Shown: positions 33,461 through 42,531, counted from the stretch's first letter. The stretch is DNA of 64,000 nt from Paenalcaligenes hermetiae (GCF_039543645.1 NZ_BAABKD010000008.1:186001-250000); one strand, 5' to 3'. A program made the numbers and translations. Notes: generated from the letters alone by a model not told the origin.

Positions 33461-34597
33461 TTAACGTGTCATGTGATTGGACAACACATTAATAATGCGC
33501 CCCGCCGTAGGTGTGGTCTGCACCTGACCGGCATCGTCCACGACTTGAACCAAGCTGCTATTGCCTTGGGCCGTGACACGAATACGGAAGCGCTGTGCCT
33601 CGGCGGTGTTACGTGCACGGAAAATACGACCAATAATATTAGGTTGTTCGATTTTCTCGCCGCTATCCGCATCCAAGTAACGAATGTAATATTCGCCGGC
33701 ACTGCGGTCGCGATCCTCGACAGAGAAGCCTGCCGAATCAATCGCCACCCCAACACGACGCCAAGCACGATCAAAGCCTTCGTTAATTACGAGCTGGCGC
33801 TGATCGGATGTGTCTTGAACCTGTACCACTGGTGCCCCATCGGCTGCTTCAGCCTGTGCTACCCGTGCTTGAGCCTGTTCGATATCTGTGCCCAAGAACA
33901 CCATCAAGCGCGCCAGCATCACGGCATTCAAACCCGGGTCTTCTTTACCATGTACCCATTTAAAGGCGGCGCCATCAGTAGTGGGGGTTTCGTACATATG
34001 CTGGTGGCTAATGTAGATTTCCGTTTTACCATTTACACGCTCTAGTCGTGTACGGAAACGCTCACGCTCACCGCTATCAAATACCTGATCCACTACTGAA
34101 CTGAGCAAGGAACGAATCCAACTGTCTGGGATTTTTGCCCGATTCTCTGCCCAATCCGTCAGCACCATGCCGGCTTTAGGATCCTCGGAATGGATAGTAA
34201 AGCCTTGGTTATTCCAAAACTCGAGGATGTGCGGGTAGATTTGCTCGGCTGGCTTATCCACCACTAACCAGCGTAAATCCCCGTCGCGCATGACTTGAAT
34301 GCCCTCTTGTTCGGGCAGAATACGGTTACCGGGTTGCGCTGCAGCGGGCTGATCCGCTTGCGCTTGTGCGTATTGGCTGTAGGATAATGCCCCCGCATCC
34401 GGTGCTTGGAAGCGTGCATTTTGATTAGCCTGGGTTAAATCGGGCGGGATACTGAGTGGATCACCCGTTACCGTGCTTTTGTAATCCACACTTTCTTCTT
34501 TGCCTGTGATCTGATTTAAAGCAGAACAGCCGCCTAAAAGCGTGAGACTTAACCCCGTGGTTACTAACCACGCGGTGGATTTAGGGATTAATTTCAT
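33461..34597 (-). CDS. bamC: Outer membrane protein assembly factor BamC (NlpB-type lipoprotein)
   Basis: BamC is a lipoprotein of the BAM complex that inserts beta-barrel proteins in the outer membrane. The signal peptide ends in the lipobox LGGC (Cys near residue 24), followed by a disordered segment and two helix-grip domains (about 100-225 and 265-375; RDGDLRWLVVDKPAEQIYPHILEFW and QRQLVINEGFDRAWRRVGVAIDSAG). Position directly after dapA, with a 4-bp ATGA overlap, is the classic dapA-nlpB arrangement. 378 residues, a little longer than E. coli. Confidence 0.93.
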   Translation of the reverse strand: MKLIPKSTAWLVTTGLSLTLLGGCSALNQITGKEESVDYKSTVTGDPLSIPPDLTQANQNARFQAPDAGALSYSQYAQAQADQPAAAQPGNRILPEQEGIQVMRDGDLRWLVVDKPAEQIYPHILEFWNNQGFTIHSEDPKAGMVLTDWAENRAKIPDSWIRSLLSSVVDQVFDSGERERFRTRLERVNGKTEIYISHQHMYETPTTDGAAFKWVHGKEDPGLNAVMLARLMVFLGTDIEQAQARVAQAEAADGAPVVQVQDTSDQRQLVINEGFDRAWRRVGVAIDSAGFSVEDRDRSAGEYYIRYLDADSGEKIEQPNIIGRIFRARNTAEAQRFRIRVTAQGNSSLVQVVDDAGQVQTTPTAGRIINVLSNHMTR

Positions 34598-35499
34598 GCG
34601 AGCAACCCTGCGTCATTAAGAACTTGGCGCAAACCGTCGTGATGTTGTGCACTAAGCGGTGTCATCGGTAAACGGTAGCCAAGCTGTGTTAAGCCCATTT
34701 CAGCCAGCGCCCATTTTACAGGAATGGGGTTGGCCTCGATAAAGAGAGCCTGATTAAGATCCGCCAATTTAGCATTTAATTGACGTACTGTGGCCAAATC
34801 ACCATCTAAAGCGGCTTGGCAAAGCTGTTTCATTAGGCGCGGTGCTACGTTTGCCGTGACAGAAATATTGCCCTTGCCGCCCAATAAGATAAGTGCGGCA
34901 GCGGTGGGGTCATCGCCACTGAGCACAATAAAGTCTTCGGGCTTATCGCGTAATAGCTGACCTAATCGACCAATATCACCGGTTGCGTCCTTGACCCCAA
35001 TGATGTTGGGAATTTGTGCCAAACGTAAAATGGTTTCATTGGACATATCCGCTACGGTGCGCCCAGGTACATTGTATAAAAACGTGGGGAGATCCACGGT
35101 TTCTACAATTTTTTTAAAGTGCTGATATAAACCTTCTTGGGTGGGTTTGTTGTAATAAGGTACCACCGACAGCCCAGCTTGCGCTCCCACGTCACGGGCA
35201 TGCGCAGCCAGCTCGATGGCTTCGGCGGTGGAGTTACCACCTACGCCGGCAATCACTGGGATACGCCCATTTGCGTGTTCGACCGCCACCTGAATCAACT
35301 CGGCGTGCTCGTCCATATCGACGGTAGGCGATTCGCCAGTTGTGCCTACCACAACTAAAACATCCGTACCTTCGTTAACGTGCCAGTCGATAAGTTTTCG
35401 GTAAGCGTCAAAATCCAGACTTCCATCGGGAAGCATTGGCGTAACAAGGGCAACCATGCTGCCTTGAAAAATAGGGGTTGCAGTATCCGAACTAGCCAT
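34594..35499 (-). CDS. dapA: 4-hydroxy-tetrahydrodipicolinate synthase
   Basis: DapA condenses pyruvate with aspartate semialdehyde in the lysine/diaminopimelate pathway. The TIM-barrel aldolase has the catalytic Tyr in FLYNVPGRTVADMS, the Schiff-base Lys in IIGVKDATGDIGRL, and the GTTGESPTVDMDEH loop. ATG 35499 (MASSDTATPIFQGS) is preceded by GGAGAC and gives 301 residues, slightly longer than usual; 13 further codons upstream are rejected. It overlaps bamC by four bases. Confidence 0.96.
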   Translation of the reverse strand: MASSDTATPIFQGSMVALVTPMLPDGSLDFDAYRKLIDWHVNEGTDVLVVVGTTGESPTVDMDEHAELIQVAVEHANGRIPVIAGVGGNSTAEAIELAAHARDVGAQAGLSVVPYYNKPTQEGLYQHFKKIVETVDLPTFLYNVPGRTVADMSNETILRLAQIPNIIGVKDATGDIGRLGQLLRDKPEDFIVLSGDDPTAAALILLGGKGNISVTANVAPRLMKQLCQAALDGDLATVRQLNAKLADLNQALFIEANPIPVKWALAEMGLTQLGYRLPMTPLSAQHHDGLRQVLNDAGLLA

Positions 35500-35582
35500 A
35501 ATAGATAAAGTCTCCTGGATAAGACGAGCTAAAGCCAAAAATAAAAGAAGTAACGTATAAGTTTACCGGATTCACGGCAAAA

Positions 35583-36233
35583 TCATAAGAATAAACGAAT
35601 AATCCACTGCCCTGCGAGCAAAAAGGGTTGCAAAAGCAGCCATAGTACCCCTGTAAACATTAATACAATCAGAATCAACATGCCATAGGGTTCAATACGA
35701 GCATACTGATCGGCATAAGGCTGGGGCAAGAGGCTGTATACAATACGCCCGCCATCTAAAGGCGGTAAGGGTACTAGGTTCAGAGCCATTAAGACTAAAT
35801 TTACCTGAACACCAGCAATGGCCATGCGCCCCCAAAAATCACTGATGTCCATATTTAGCATTAATAAAATGCGTAATATCAAAACCCAGCCTATGCCCAT
35901 AAGCAAATTAGATGCCGGACCAGCCAACGCCACCCACAAAATATCTCTTTTAGGATGACGTAAACGAGACCAATCCACTGGGACAGGCTTTGCCCAACCA
36001 AAAAGTAGCCCCGCCCCGCCAAGTAGTTTTGTTGAAATCAACAAGAACAAAGGCACCACAATAGTTCCAACCGGGTCGATATGACGCGTCGGATTTAGGC
36101 TAATTCGCCCTGCTTGCTCTGCCGTTGGGTCACCAAAATACCGCGCTACATATCCATGCGCGGCTTCGTGTAAGGTAATACCAAATAAGACCGGGATAGC
36201 GTAGACCGCCAGTGTTTGAATAAAACTTTCCAT
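35583..36233 (-). CDS. Site-2-protease-type membrane metalloprotease (peptidase M50 family)
   Basis: A 216-residue protein with about five to six membrane segments. The zinc site is HEAAH in GITLHEAAHGYVARYFGD near residue 22, and the third ligand Asp lies in NLVPLPPLDGGR near residue 157. There is no PDZ domain, so it belongs to the short M50B/SREBP-type group, not RseP. Substrates are unknown. The gene is near a TsaC/Sua5-type gene and upstream of dapA, an order seen in related betaproteobacteria. Confidence 0.9.
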   Translation of the reverse strand: MESFIQTLAVYAIPVLFGITLHEAAHGYVARYFGDPTAEQAGRISLNPTRHIDPVGTIVVPLFLLISTKLLGGAGLLFGWAKPVPVDWSRLRHPKRDILWVALAGPASNLLMGIGWVLILRILLMLNMDISDFWGRMAIAGVQVNLVLMALNLVPLPPLDGGRIVYSLLPQPYADQYARIEPYGMLILIVLMFTGVLWLLLQPFLLAGQWIIRLFL

Positions 36234-36286
36234 AGGTAAACTGTATACGGCTCTACGCCATGTTTATTGCATTAAGTTGTTGGGGT

Positions 36287-36913
36287 CTATTCTAAACCTA
36301 ATTTTTTCGGATCGCCTAAGCCCACACGCAATACTTCGGGTTGGCCGCTACTTAAGTCGATCACTGTTGTTGAGTCTGCAGGACATGCTCCCCCATCAAT
36401 GACCGCTGCGAGCTGATGCTCATAACGTTCCAGAATGTCTTGCGCATCATTAAGTGCTTGCTCTTCACCCTCGGGAATTAAGGTCGTAGATAGTAAAGGA
36501 GCCCCAACCTGATCAATTAAATCAAGCAGCACCCGATTTTGGGGCACGCGGATCCCGATGGTCTTACGCGAGGGATGTGACACACGACGAGGTACCTCTT
36601 TGGTCGCCTCAAGAATAAAAGTCCATGGGCCTGGGGTCGCTAATTTTAATAAACGGTACTGGCTATTATCTACGCGCGCAAACGTGCTGATTTCCGCTAA
36701 GTCTCGACAAACCAGTGTTAAATGATGACGCTCATCAAGCCCCCGCAGCCGGCGTAAGCTTTCGGCGGCGGCCTTGTCATCTAAGCGTGCTACCACGGCA
36801 TAACTCGAATCCGTAGGTACAGCTACCAAGCCACCTTTAGCCAATAAATCCGCTGCTTGTGCTAAAAGACGAGCCTGAGGATTTTGAGGATGCACTTCAA
36901 AATATTGAGCCAT
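36287..36913 (-). CDS. Threonylcarbamoyl-AMP synthase family protein (Sua5/YciO/YrdC)
   Basis: A 208-residue YrdC-fold protein. The segment LLAKGGLVAVPTDSSYAVVARLDD matches the nucleotide/threonine binding region, with KTIGIRVPQNRVLLDLI and LLSTTLIPEGEE further on. Family members make threonylcarbamoyl-AMP for tRNA t6A, but the shorter YciO branch has an uncertain role; the SSYAV and ATPGPWTFILEAT features fit the YciO-like group better than TsaC. A true Sua5/TsaC may exist elsewhere. The gene is 53 bp upstream of the M50 protease gene. Confidence 0.85.
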   Translation of the reverse strand: MAQYFEVHPQNPQARLLAQAADLLAKGGLVAVPTDSSYAVVARLDDKAAAESLRRLRGLDERHHLTLVCRDLAEISTFARVDNSQYRLLKLATPGPWTFILEATKEVPRRVSHPSRKTIGIRVPQNRVLLDLIDQVGAPLLSTTLIPEGEEQALNDAQDILERYEHQLAAVIDGGACPADSTTVIDLSSGQPEVLRVGLGDPKKLGLE

Positions 36914-37037
36914 AAGCGATGTCCTTTATCTCTTCGGGAGCCATACTATAATGGGTATGCTCCTTGGGTTAAACGTGTTCCTCTAGGGGTGATGCATCAG
37001 CTGCTCACCAAATAGTAGCTTAACAAAAACACAAGTG

Positions 37038-37066
37038 GTGCATTTTTTTATTTTTTATGTTATAGT
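37038..37066 (+). promoter_or_regulatory. Probable promoter of tRNA-His
   Basis: GTGCAT, a 17-base T-rich spacer and TATAGT resemble -35 and -10 elements. The same TATAGT follows a T-rich spacer ahead of tRNA-Pro at 42371. The start would be near 37073, giving a leader of about 38 bases. Confidence 0.5.
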
Positions 37067-37110
37067 TATATTTCTTTGCAAGGGGTACTACCCAAAACTT
37101 GCAAATAATG

Positions 37111-37186
37111 GTGATCGTAGCTCAGTTGGTAGAGTCCCGGATTGTGATTCCGGTTGTCGCGGGTTCGAGCCCCGTCGATCACCCCA
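37111..37186 (+). tRNA. tRNA-His (anticodon GUG)
   Basis: Acceptor GTGATCG pairs with CGATCAC, discriminator C, encoded CCA; the loop ATTGTGATT gives anticodon GUG. The G at 37110 supplies the extra G-1 typical of histidine tRNAs. T-arm GGTTCGAGCC and D-arm AGCTCAGTTGGTAGAG are regular. Confidence 0.97.
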
Positions 37187-37194
37187 AGATTTTA

Positions 37195-37227
37195 AAGCCC
37201 GTATAATTATTTTATACGGGCTTTTTT
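37195..37227 (+). terminator. Rho-independent terminator downstream of tRNA-His
   Basis: GCCCGTATAA pairs perfectly with TTATACGGGC around a 5-base loop, followed by six T residues, nine bases past the tRNA end. Confidence 0.92.
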
Positions 37228-37284
37228 GTTTTTTAGCCCAATACCCTTATAGTAGTCTTTGGTTTAACAAAAGGATACGATAGG

Positions 37285-37521
37285 ATGACTGTGGCAAACA
37301 TACCAGATTGGCAATTAGCCCCTGCGGGCTGGGATTGGTGCGCTCAAGACGAAAATGGGGATTGGTATTGGTATAGCGTCAAACCCGAACCCAGTCTAGG
37401 CGGTGGCGTCTGGCGCTCTAACTCTCGTCACCAGCAGTTTGCTTGCAGCGGTTCCCCCAACCCAAACTGGATTCACTCTCTTCAAACACGTCCTTTAGCC
37501 TCTGGCCCACGCGATGGTTAA
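37285..37521 (+). CDS. Small Trp-rich protein of unknown function, coupled to cls
   Basis: A 78-residue ORF starting at ATG 37285 behind AAAGGATACGATAGG, a good ribosome site. It is soluble, with many aromatic residues in WQLAPAGWDWCAQDENGDWYWYSVK and no signal peptide or membrane segment. I do not recognise a characterised family. Its stop overlaps the cardiolipin synthase start by eight bases, so translation of the two is probably coupled; a role in envelope lipid metabolism is possible but unproven. Confidence 0.65.
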   Translation: MTVANIPDWQLAPAGWDWCAQDENGDWYWYSVKPEPSLGGGVWRSNSRHQQFACSGSPNPNWIHSLQTRPLASGPRDG

Positions 37522-38992
37522 CTTGTCTCAACTTTTGCATGATTTCTGGCTAGAGTACTGGCCACATATAGCTCTTATTCTAAGTCTGGTGATCAGTATC
37601 CCCACCGCTATTCATGCGGCCATGAATAAAAAAGAAGTACGCGCCGCTATTGGGTGGGTGGGGATCATTCTTTTATCTCCTTTTGCTGGTTCTATCTTAT
37701 ATATCATTGCAGGCGTCAACCGTGTACGCCAAACGCAAATCAGCGAGCTGCGCGATAAGCAAATCAAAGAATACATTAACTATGATACGCCGGTGGTCAC
37801 TAACCTGCGTCAACAGTTTGATGAACATCTAGAAGCCCTGCAAACACTAGGGAATCAAATCAGTTATTTTCAATTGCGCAGTGGCAATCACATCCAGCTG
37901 CTCCAAGGCGGTGATGAGGCTTACCCCGCCATGCTCGACGCTATCCACCAAGCCGAGCACTCTATTGCCCTGCAAAGCTACATTTTTGACAACGACCGTA
38001 TCGGTCAGCAGTTTGTTGAGGCCTTAGTCAAAGCAAAACAACGTGGTGTCAGCGTACGCGTACTGATTGATGCCATTGGCGTACGCTATTCCCACCCCCC
38101 TGTTCATCGCTTACTGCGTAAACACGGCATTACTTGTGCCCTGTTTATGTCTATCCCTTTGCTGCCGCTCAGTTTTTTTAAACGCCCTTATGCGAACTTA
38201 CGCAGTCACCGCAAAATTTTGATCGTTGACGGACGTATTGCTTTTACGGGTGGTATGAATATACGTGAGGGTTTTTGCAGTGAGTTTACCAATAACAATC
38301 CAGCAAAAGACACCCATTTCAGTTTTCAAGGGCCTGTGGTACTGCAGCTGATGTCCACCTTTGCCCATGATTGGGAATTTACCACTAATGAAACCTTAAA
38401 CTATGATTTTTGGTGTGCGTGTACTTGGGACACTCCCTTGCCACAGGTTCCCGCGCGTTGCGTACGCTCTGGGCCGGATCGATTTTTAGCCAGCACTCAC
38501 TCGATGCTGCAAGGCGCCTTTGCTGTTGCCCAACGACACATACGCATTCAATCCCCCTACTTTTTACCCGATCAAGTACTGATGGGGGCACTCAATACCG
38601 CCGCTCGTCGTGGAGTACGCGTCGATATTGTCATCCCTAAAAAAAATAACTTGCAACTTGTCAGTCGCGCTATGCTAGCGCAAATTAACGAGGTGATTGA
38701 AGCGGGTTGCCACGTATGGATGGCAACGGGGTCTTTTAACCACTCTAAGCTAATCACTATCGATGGCCAATGGAGCTATGTGGGTTCATCTAATCTGGAT
38801 CCACGTAGTTTACGGCTAAATTTTGAGCTAGATGTGGAAATTTATTGTCGTGATATCGCACAACAAATCGAGCAGGCGATTGATGAGGAGATCTATTCAG
38901 CTGAAGCACTCAGCTTAGAAAAACTCGCTCAAATCCCTTTTAAGCAACGACTTATCAATCGTATTATTTGGTTAGCCAGCCCCTATCTCTAA
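37514..38992 (+). CDS. cls: Cardiolipin synthase (phospholipase D superfamily)
   Basis: The enzyme condenses two phosphatidylglycerols to cardiolipin in the inner membrane. Two N-terminal membrane segments (about residues 17-35 and 45-68, PLDc_N region) precede two HKD catalytic motifs: HRKILIVDGRIAFTGGMN near 232 and HSKLITIDGQWSYVGSSNLDPRS near 412. Length (492 residues) fits ClsA. It overlaps the small upstream ORF and has its own downstream gap of 115 bp with no clear terminator. Confidence 0.95.
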   Translation: MVNLSQLLHDFWLEYWPHIALILSLVISIPTAIHAAMNKKEVRAAIGWVGIILLSPFAGSILYIIAGVNRVRQTQISELRDKQIKEYINYDTPVVTNLRQQFDEHLEALQTLGNQISYFQLRSGNHIQLLQGGDEAYPAMLDAIHQAEHSIALQSYIFDNDRIGQQFVEALVKAKQRGVSVRVLIDAIGVRYSHPPVHRLLRKHGITCALFMSIPLLPLSFFKRPYANLRSHRKILIVDGRIAFTGGMNIREGFCSEFTNNNPAKDTHFSFQGPVVLQLMSTFAHDWEFTTNETLNYDFWCACTWDTPLPQVPARCVRSGPDRFLASTHSMLQGAFAVAQRHIRIQSPYFLPDQVLMGALNTAARRGVRVDIVIPKKNNLQLVSRAMLAQINEVIEAGCHVWMATGSFNHSKLITIDGQWSYVGSSNLDPRSLRLNFELDVEIYCRDIAQQIEQAIDEEIYSAEALSLEKLAQIPFKQRLINRIIWLASPYL

Positions 38993-39107
38993 CCCTAGGG
39001 CTTCTACTTAGTTTGAGTTTATCTATACAAATAACGATACAATTTACCCCTCTATGTAGAAAATTTTGTAGTATATATACGATTCCTAAAACGAGAACAA
39101 CGATTCC

Positions 39108-40052
39108 ATGTCCGATCTTTTTTTAAAGCAGTGGAGCCAAGACTATTTAAGCCACCAACCTCCACGCACCAAATCACTGGTCATGACCTTATTTGGTGAT
39201 GTCATCCGCCCACATGGCGGAGCCCTATGGCTAGGCAGTCTGATTCGATTGCTCGCTCCTTTTGGTATTAATGACCGCTTGGTTCGCACCAGTGTCTACC
39301 GCCTAGCAGAAGAAGGTTGGTTAAGTGCGCAGCGCGAGGGGCGCCGTAGCATGTATACCCTACGACCCCAGGCTTCTGTCCGCTTTCAAAAAGCTCACCA
39401 ACGCATCTACACCCCTAACTATTTGGAGTGGGATGGCAAGTGGACGCAGTTGTTTTTTATTTCTGCTGACATTAGCACCAAACAACGCGCAGACTTACGC
39501 AAAGCCCTTTTATGGGAAGGCTTTGGGGCGTTATCCCCCTTTGCTTTTATTCATCCTAACCCTGATCTGAGTACACTGGATCAATTAATCGAGGACGCGC
39601 AATGCAGTCAGGCTGTGTACGTCACTCAGATCCAAGATACTGATTTATCTCATAGCCTACCTTTGTCCACGTTGATTAAAGACTGCTGGCAGCTTGAAGA
39701 AATTGTCGAGCGCTATCAACGCTTTATTGCTCATTTTAAGCCGGTGTTAGCGCATCTACAGCAAGCCCCCACCCTGGATGCAGAACAGGCTTTTGTGACA
39801 CGCACCCTCTTAATTCATGAGTTTAGACGGGCTCAACTGCATGACCCACAGTTACCGCTGGCGCTCCTACCTAAAAACTGGATAGGCAAGCAAGCCTATG
39901 AGCTTTGTCAGCAACTCTACCGCTATTTAGCGCAGCCATCGCAGACGCATATCTTAGCAACCCTGCGCACCGAAGACCCCGATGCACCCGATGCGGCACC
40001 GTATTTTTATGAGCGATTTGGGGGATTAAAAATAGAAGAAATGACGAGCTGA
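39108..40052 (+). CDS. PaaX family transcriptional regulator
   Basis: A 314-residue protein with the PaaX architecture: N-terminal winged helix (SLVMTLFGDVIRPHGGALWLGSLIRLLAPFGINDRLVRTSVYRLAEEGWLSAQREG region), a central Cas2-like domain (about 95-180) and a C-terminal PaaX domain (FVTRTLLIHEFRRAQLHDPQLPLALLPKNW). PaaX represses phenylacetate catabolism in response to phenylacetyl-CoA. No paa genes are near it, so it is an orphan regulator here; its targets may lie elsewhere. It is followed by tRNA-Arg on the opposite strand. Confidence 0.9.
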   Translation: MSDLFLKQWSQDYLSHQPPRTKSLVMTLFGDVIRPHGGALWLGSLIRLLAPFGINDRLVRTSVYRLAEEGWLSAQREGRRSMYTLRPQASVRFQKAHQRIYTPNYLEWDGKWTQLFFISADISTKQRADLRKALLWEGFGALSPFAFIHPNPDLSTLDQLIEDAQCSQAVYVTQIQDTDLSHSLPLSTLIKDCWQLEEIVERYQRFIAHFKPVLAHLQQAPTLDAEQAFVTRTLLIHEFRRAQLHDPQLPLALLPKNWIGKQAYELCQQLYRYLAQPSQTHILATLRTEDPDAPDAAPYFYERFGGLKIEEMTS

Positions 40053-40066
40053 TACAACAAAAGACA

Positions 40067-40143
40067 TGGCGCGTCTGACAGGATTCGAACCTGTGACCGC
40101 CCGCTTAGAAGGCGGGTGCTCTATCCAGCTGAGCTACAGACGC
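40067..40143 (-). tRNA. tRNA-Arg (anticodon UCU)
   Basis: On the minus strand acceptor GCGTCTG pairs with CAGACGC, discriminator G, encoded CCA. The anticodon loop CTTCTAA gives UCU, and the T-arm is GGTTCGAATCC. It lies between two convergent genes. Confidence 0.96.
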
Positions 40144-40164
40144 GCATAAAAAAAGCATTATACC

Positions 40165-40902
40165 CTATCTTTGATTAGAATAGCCACGCCGTTTCTGCTC
40201 CTCGTAAGAGGTTAAGGTTTTACGCAAAAAATGCAATAGATGAGTAGAACGCAAAATATTTACCCGTGGCAAAGCATAGCGGTCATCCTCGTGTGTGGCT
40301 AACCCCCGCTCTGTGGTTACAGCTACTTGATAGCCTGTTTCTTGCACCCAATGTCGCGCCTCAAGGCTTTCGGCGCCATAGGGATAGCAAAAACTGGTTA
40401 TTTCTTGCTGTAATAGCGATTCCAACGTCTCTTTAGACTCAATAAGCTGTCGCATGCCCTCGACACGATCTACTTTTGACATGTACACGTGATCCACCGT
40501 ATGCGAACCGATCTCTTGCCCCTGAGCCACCCAGTCTCGAAGCTGTGACGTATTCATCATTGCTGCAGGTAAACTGCCATTTTTTTGCGCCCAATGATTT
40601 TGCCCACCTATTTCAGCAGTGACAATAAAATGGGTAGAACTAAAACCTAATGCTTTTAATACCGGCAGCGCATTTTCATAAACGTTTACATAGCCATCAT
40701 CAAATGTTATTCCAAATACCTTGCCTGTTTTTTCTCCTTTTAAATAAGGTATTAACTGTTGTAATGATAATCCTGTATAACCGAAACGTTTTAGCCAACG
40801 CATTTGTTGCGCAAAACGTTTAGGGTGCACTGTAGCCCCCCGCAGCCGTGTTCCTTTTGGGGGCGGCGTACCAATTTGGTGATACATTAAAATGGGTATC
40901 AT
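40165..40902 (-). CDS. Polysaccharide deacetylase (carbohydrate esterase 4)
   Basis: A NodB-domain protein of 245 residues. The metal-binding TFDDGY near residue 67 (catalytic and zinc Asp), the HTVDH zinc motif near 134 (IGSHTVDHVYM) and CYPYGAES near 172 are the CE4 signatures. No signal peptide is seen, so it acts in the cytoplasm or is exported by an unknown route. It removes acetyl groups from N-acetyl sugars of a glycan, substrate unknown; PgaB-like or peptidoglycan deacetylases are alternatives. It is divergent from pldA. Confidence 0.85.
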   Translation of the reverse strand: MIPILMYHQIGTPPPKGTRLRGATVHPKRFAQQMRWLKRFGYTGLSLQQLIPYLKGEKTGKVFGITFDDGYVNVYENALPVLKALGFSSTHFIVTAEIGGQNHWAQKNGSLPAAMMNTSQLRDWVAQGQEIGSHTVDHVYMSKVDRVEGMRQLIESKETLESLLQQEITSFCYPYGAESLEARHWVQETGYQVAVTTERGLATHEDDRYALPRVNILRSTHLLHFLRKTLTSYEEQKRRGYSNQR

Positions 40903-41001
40903 AGTTAACTTCCTTATCCACTCTTCTAAAAACCACCCACTATCTTAAGCCAAATAGTGCTACATTGGCAGCGACCCTTTCTTTTTACTCTATTAACAGC
41001 T

Positions 41002-42288
41002 ATGCGATACGTCCTATATAAAACGCTTTGCTTTTTAACTCTCTGTTGGCTTCCATTGTTCAGTGCCCACGCAGGTATTAGCTATTCCTTAGTTGAAAAT
41101 CACGCTCAGCCAGGTGAAAAAATTACCGTGCGCGCGCTTTTATTTAATGATGAGGCTAATGCGTTAACTTGGTCCCCCCCTGAGCATCTGGTGCTGCAAT
41201 GGCGTCATGCGGACGGCGATGTGATGCGTAGTCTTGCCTCTTTAAAACAGCCCGCCCAAGAGCTACGTGTGCCCGTCAATAGCTTTACATTGGTTGAGTG
41301 GGAGGCCGTGGTACCCAGCGCTGCCAAAGGCGTCCAAGTGCTTAGCATTGAAGGAGCACCCGATCTGTTTGCTTTAGACACCAGCCCCAATGGTGCTCTG
41401 CTTGCCAATCAGCTTGCGCTTGCCCCCATTATCGACGCGGGTGCCGCCCCCATTGGTCAACCCGACCCAGAAATCCCCCAAGAGCAACTAACTGCCCAAG
41501 GCATTTCCCCCACCTATGGCCCTGCTGTGGCGCAAGCCCCACAAAATCCACATAGCAGCGTTGTTTTTGACAATTTCCGAAATGCGATTTCTTCTTATGA
41601 GCCTATTTATTTTATTGTTGGCTCTAAACCTGAAACGAACGCGCGTTTCCAAATTAGCTTTAAATATCGTCTCTTTAACCCTGAGGATGAAAAAAAATCA
41701 GGTTTTCATAACCATCTATATCTAGCTTACACACAACGTTCATTGTGGGATTTAAGTTCTGATTCCATGCCTTTTATCGATACCACGTATAACCCCAGTG
41801 TCTTTTGGTATAAAGAAAAACTTTGGCAAAATAATAATTCGCCTTTTTATCTGGGCTTAAATGCCGGGGCGGAGCATGAGTCCAATGGTAAAAGCGGCGA
41901 CGACTCTCGCTCTATTAATGATTTCTATATTCAGCCCGAGTTCAATTACCTATTTGATGGTGGCAGCACGCTGACCTTTATGCCCCGCGTAAAGAAATAC
42001 TTTGGCGTCAGCAGCGATAACCCAGACTACCGTGACTATATGGGCAATGTGGAATGGAAACTACGCTGGCAACAAGATTACGGTCTTGCTTTAACCGGTA
42101 CCTATCAACGTGGTAAGCACAACCGTAAAACCACCCAAGTGGATGCTTCTTGGCCTTTAAAGCGCACCCCTCTTAATATGAATGGTTATCTCTACGCTCA
42201 ATACTACAAAGGTTACGGCGAAACGCTTTTGCATTACAACCAACGCAGCCAATCACAAGTTCGCTTTGGGATTGCTATCATTCCATAG
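41002..42288 (+). CDS. pldA: Outer membrane phospholipase A
   Basis: OMPLA hydrolyses phospholipids that reach the outer leaflet. ATG 41002 gives 428 residues with a signal peptide (MRYVLYKTLCFLTLCWLPLF, cut near AHA); a GTG at 40957 would add 15 unhelpful residues. The barrel begins about residue 175 and holds HESNGKSGDDSRSIN, matching the E. coli catalytic spacing His, Ser at +2 and Asn at +14. Residues 25-170 are an extra N-terminal region, absent from E. coli PldA (289 residues), with a beta-rich look. The C-terminal residues suit a barrel-assembly signal. Confidence 0.92.
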   Translation: MRYVLYKTLCFLTLCWLPLFSAHAGISYSLVENHAQPGEKITVRALLFNDEANALTWSPPEHLVLQWRHADGDVMRSLASLKQPAQELRVPVNSFTLVEWEAVVPSAAKGVQVLSIEGAPDLFALDTSPNGALLANQLALAPIIDAGAAPIGQPDPEIPQEQLTAQGISPTYGPAVAQAPQNPHSSVVFDNFRNAISSYEPIYFIVGSKPETNARFQISFKYRLFNPEDEKKSGFHNHLYLAYTQRSLWDLSSDSMPFIDTTYNPSVFWYKEKLWQNNNSPFYLGLNAGAEHESNGKSGDDSRSINDFYIQPEFNYLFDGGSTLTFMPRVKKYFGVSSDNPDYRDYMGNVEWKLRWQQDYGLALTGTYQRGKHNRKTTQVDASWPLKRTPLNMNGYLYAQYYKGYGETLLHYNQRSQSQVRFGIAIIP

Positions 42289-42345
42289 TCTTTCCCCCCA
42301 GAAACAGGGGGGGATGACAGATAAAAAACTTTTTTCACAAAAGGC

Positions 42346-42376
42346 TTGCTTTTTTATTTTAAGTCATGCTATAGTT
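42346..42376 (+). promoter_or_regulatory. Probable promoter of tRNA-Pro
   Basis: TTGCTT, an 18-base spacer and TATAGT lie just upstream of the tRNA, matching -35/-10 elements; the mature tRNA begins nine bases beyond the -10 box. Confidence 0.5.
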
Positions 42377-42384
42377 AAGTCTTT

Positions 42385-42461
<77 letters not shown>

Positions 42462-42468
42462 CATTACT

Positions 42469-42504
42469 AAAAAAGGTTTATGCTTTGGCATAAACCTTTT
42501 TTTT
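42469..42504 (+). terminator. Rho-independent terminator downstream of tRNA-Pro
   Basis: GGTTTATGC pairs with GCATAAACC around TTTG, flanked by A and T runs; eight T residues follow. It ends 28 bases ahead of the TRAP operon start, which therefore needs its own promoter or readthrough. Confidence 0.9.
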
Positions 42505-42531
42505 CATCTGTCATCGCATTACAATGTGACT

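Noticed and set aside
37035..37283. ORF of 82 codons around tRNA-His
   Set aside because: It is the tRNA and its terminator read as protein; no ribosome site or family features.
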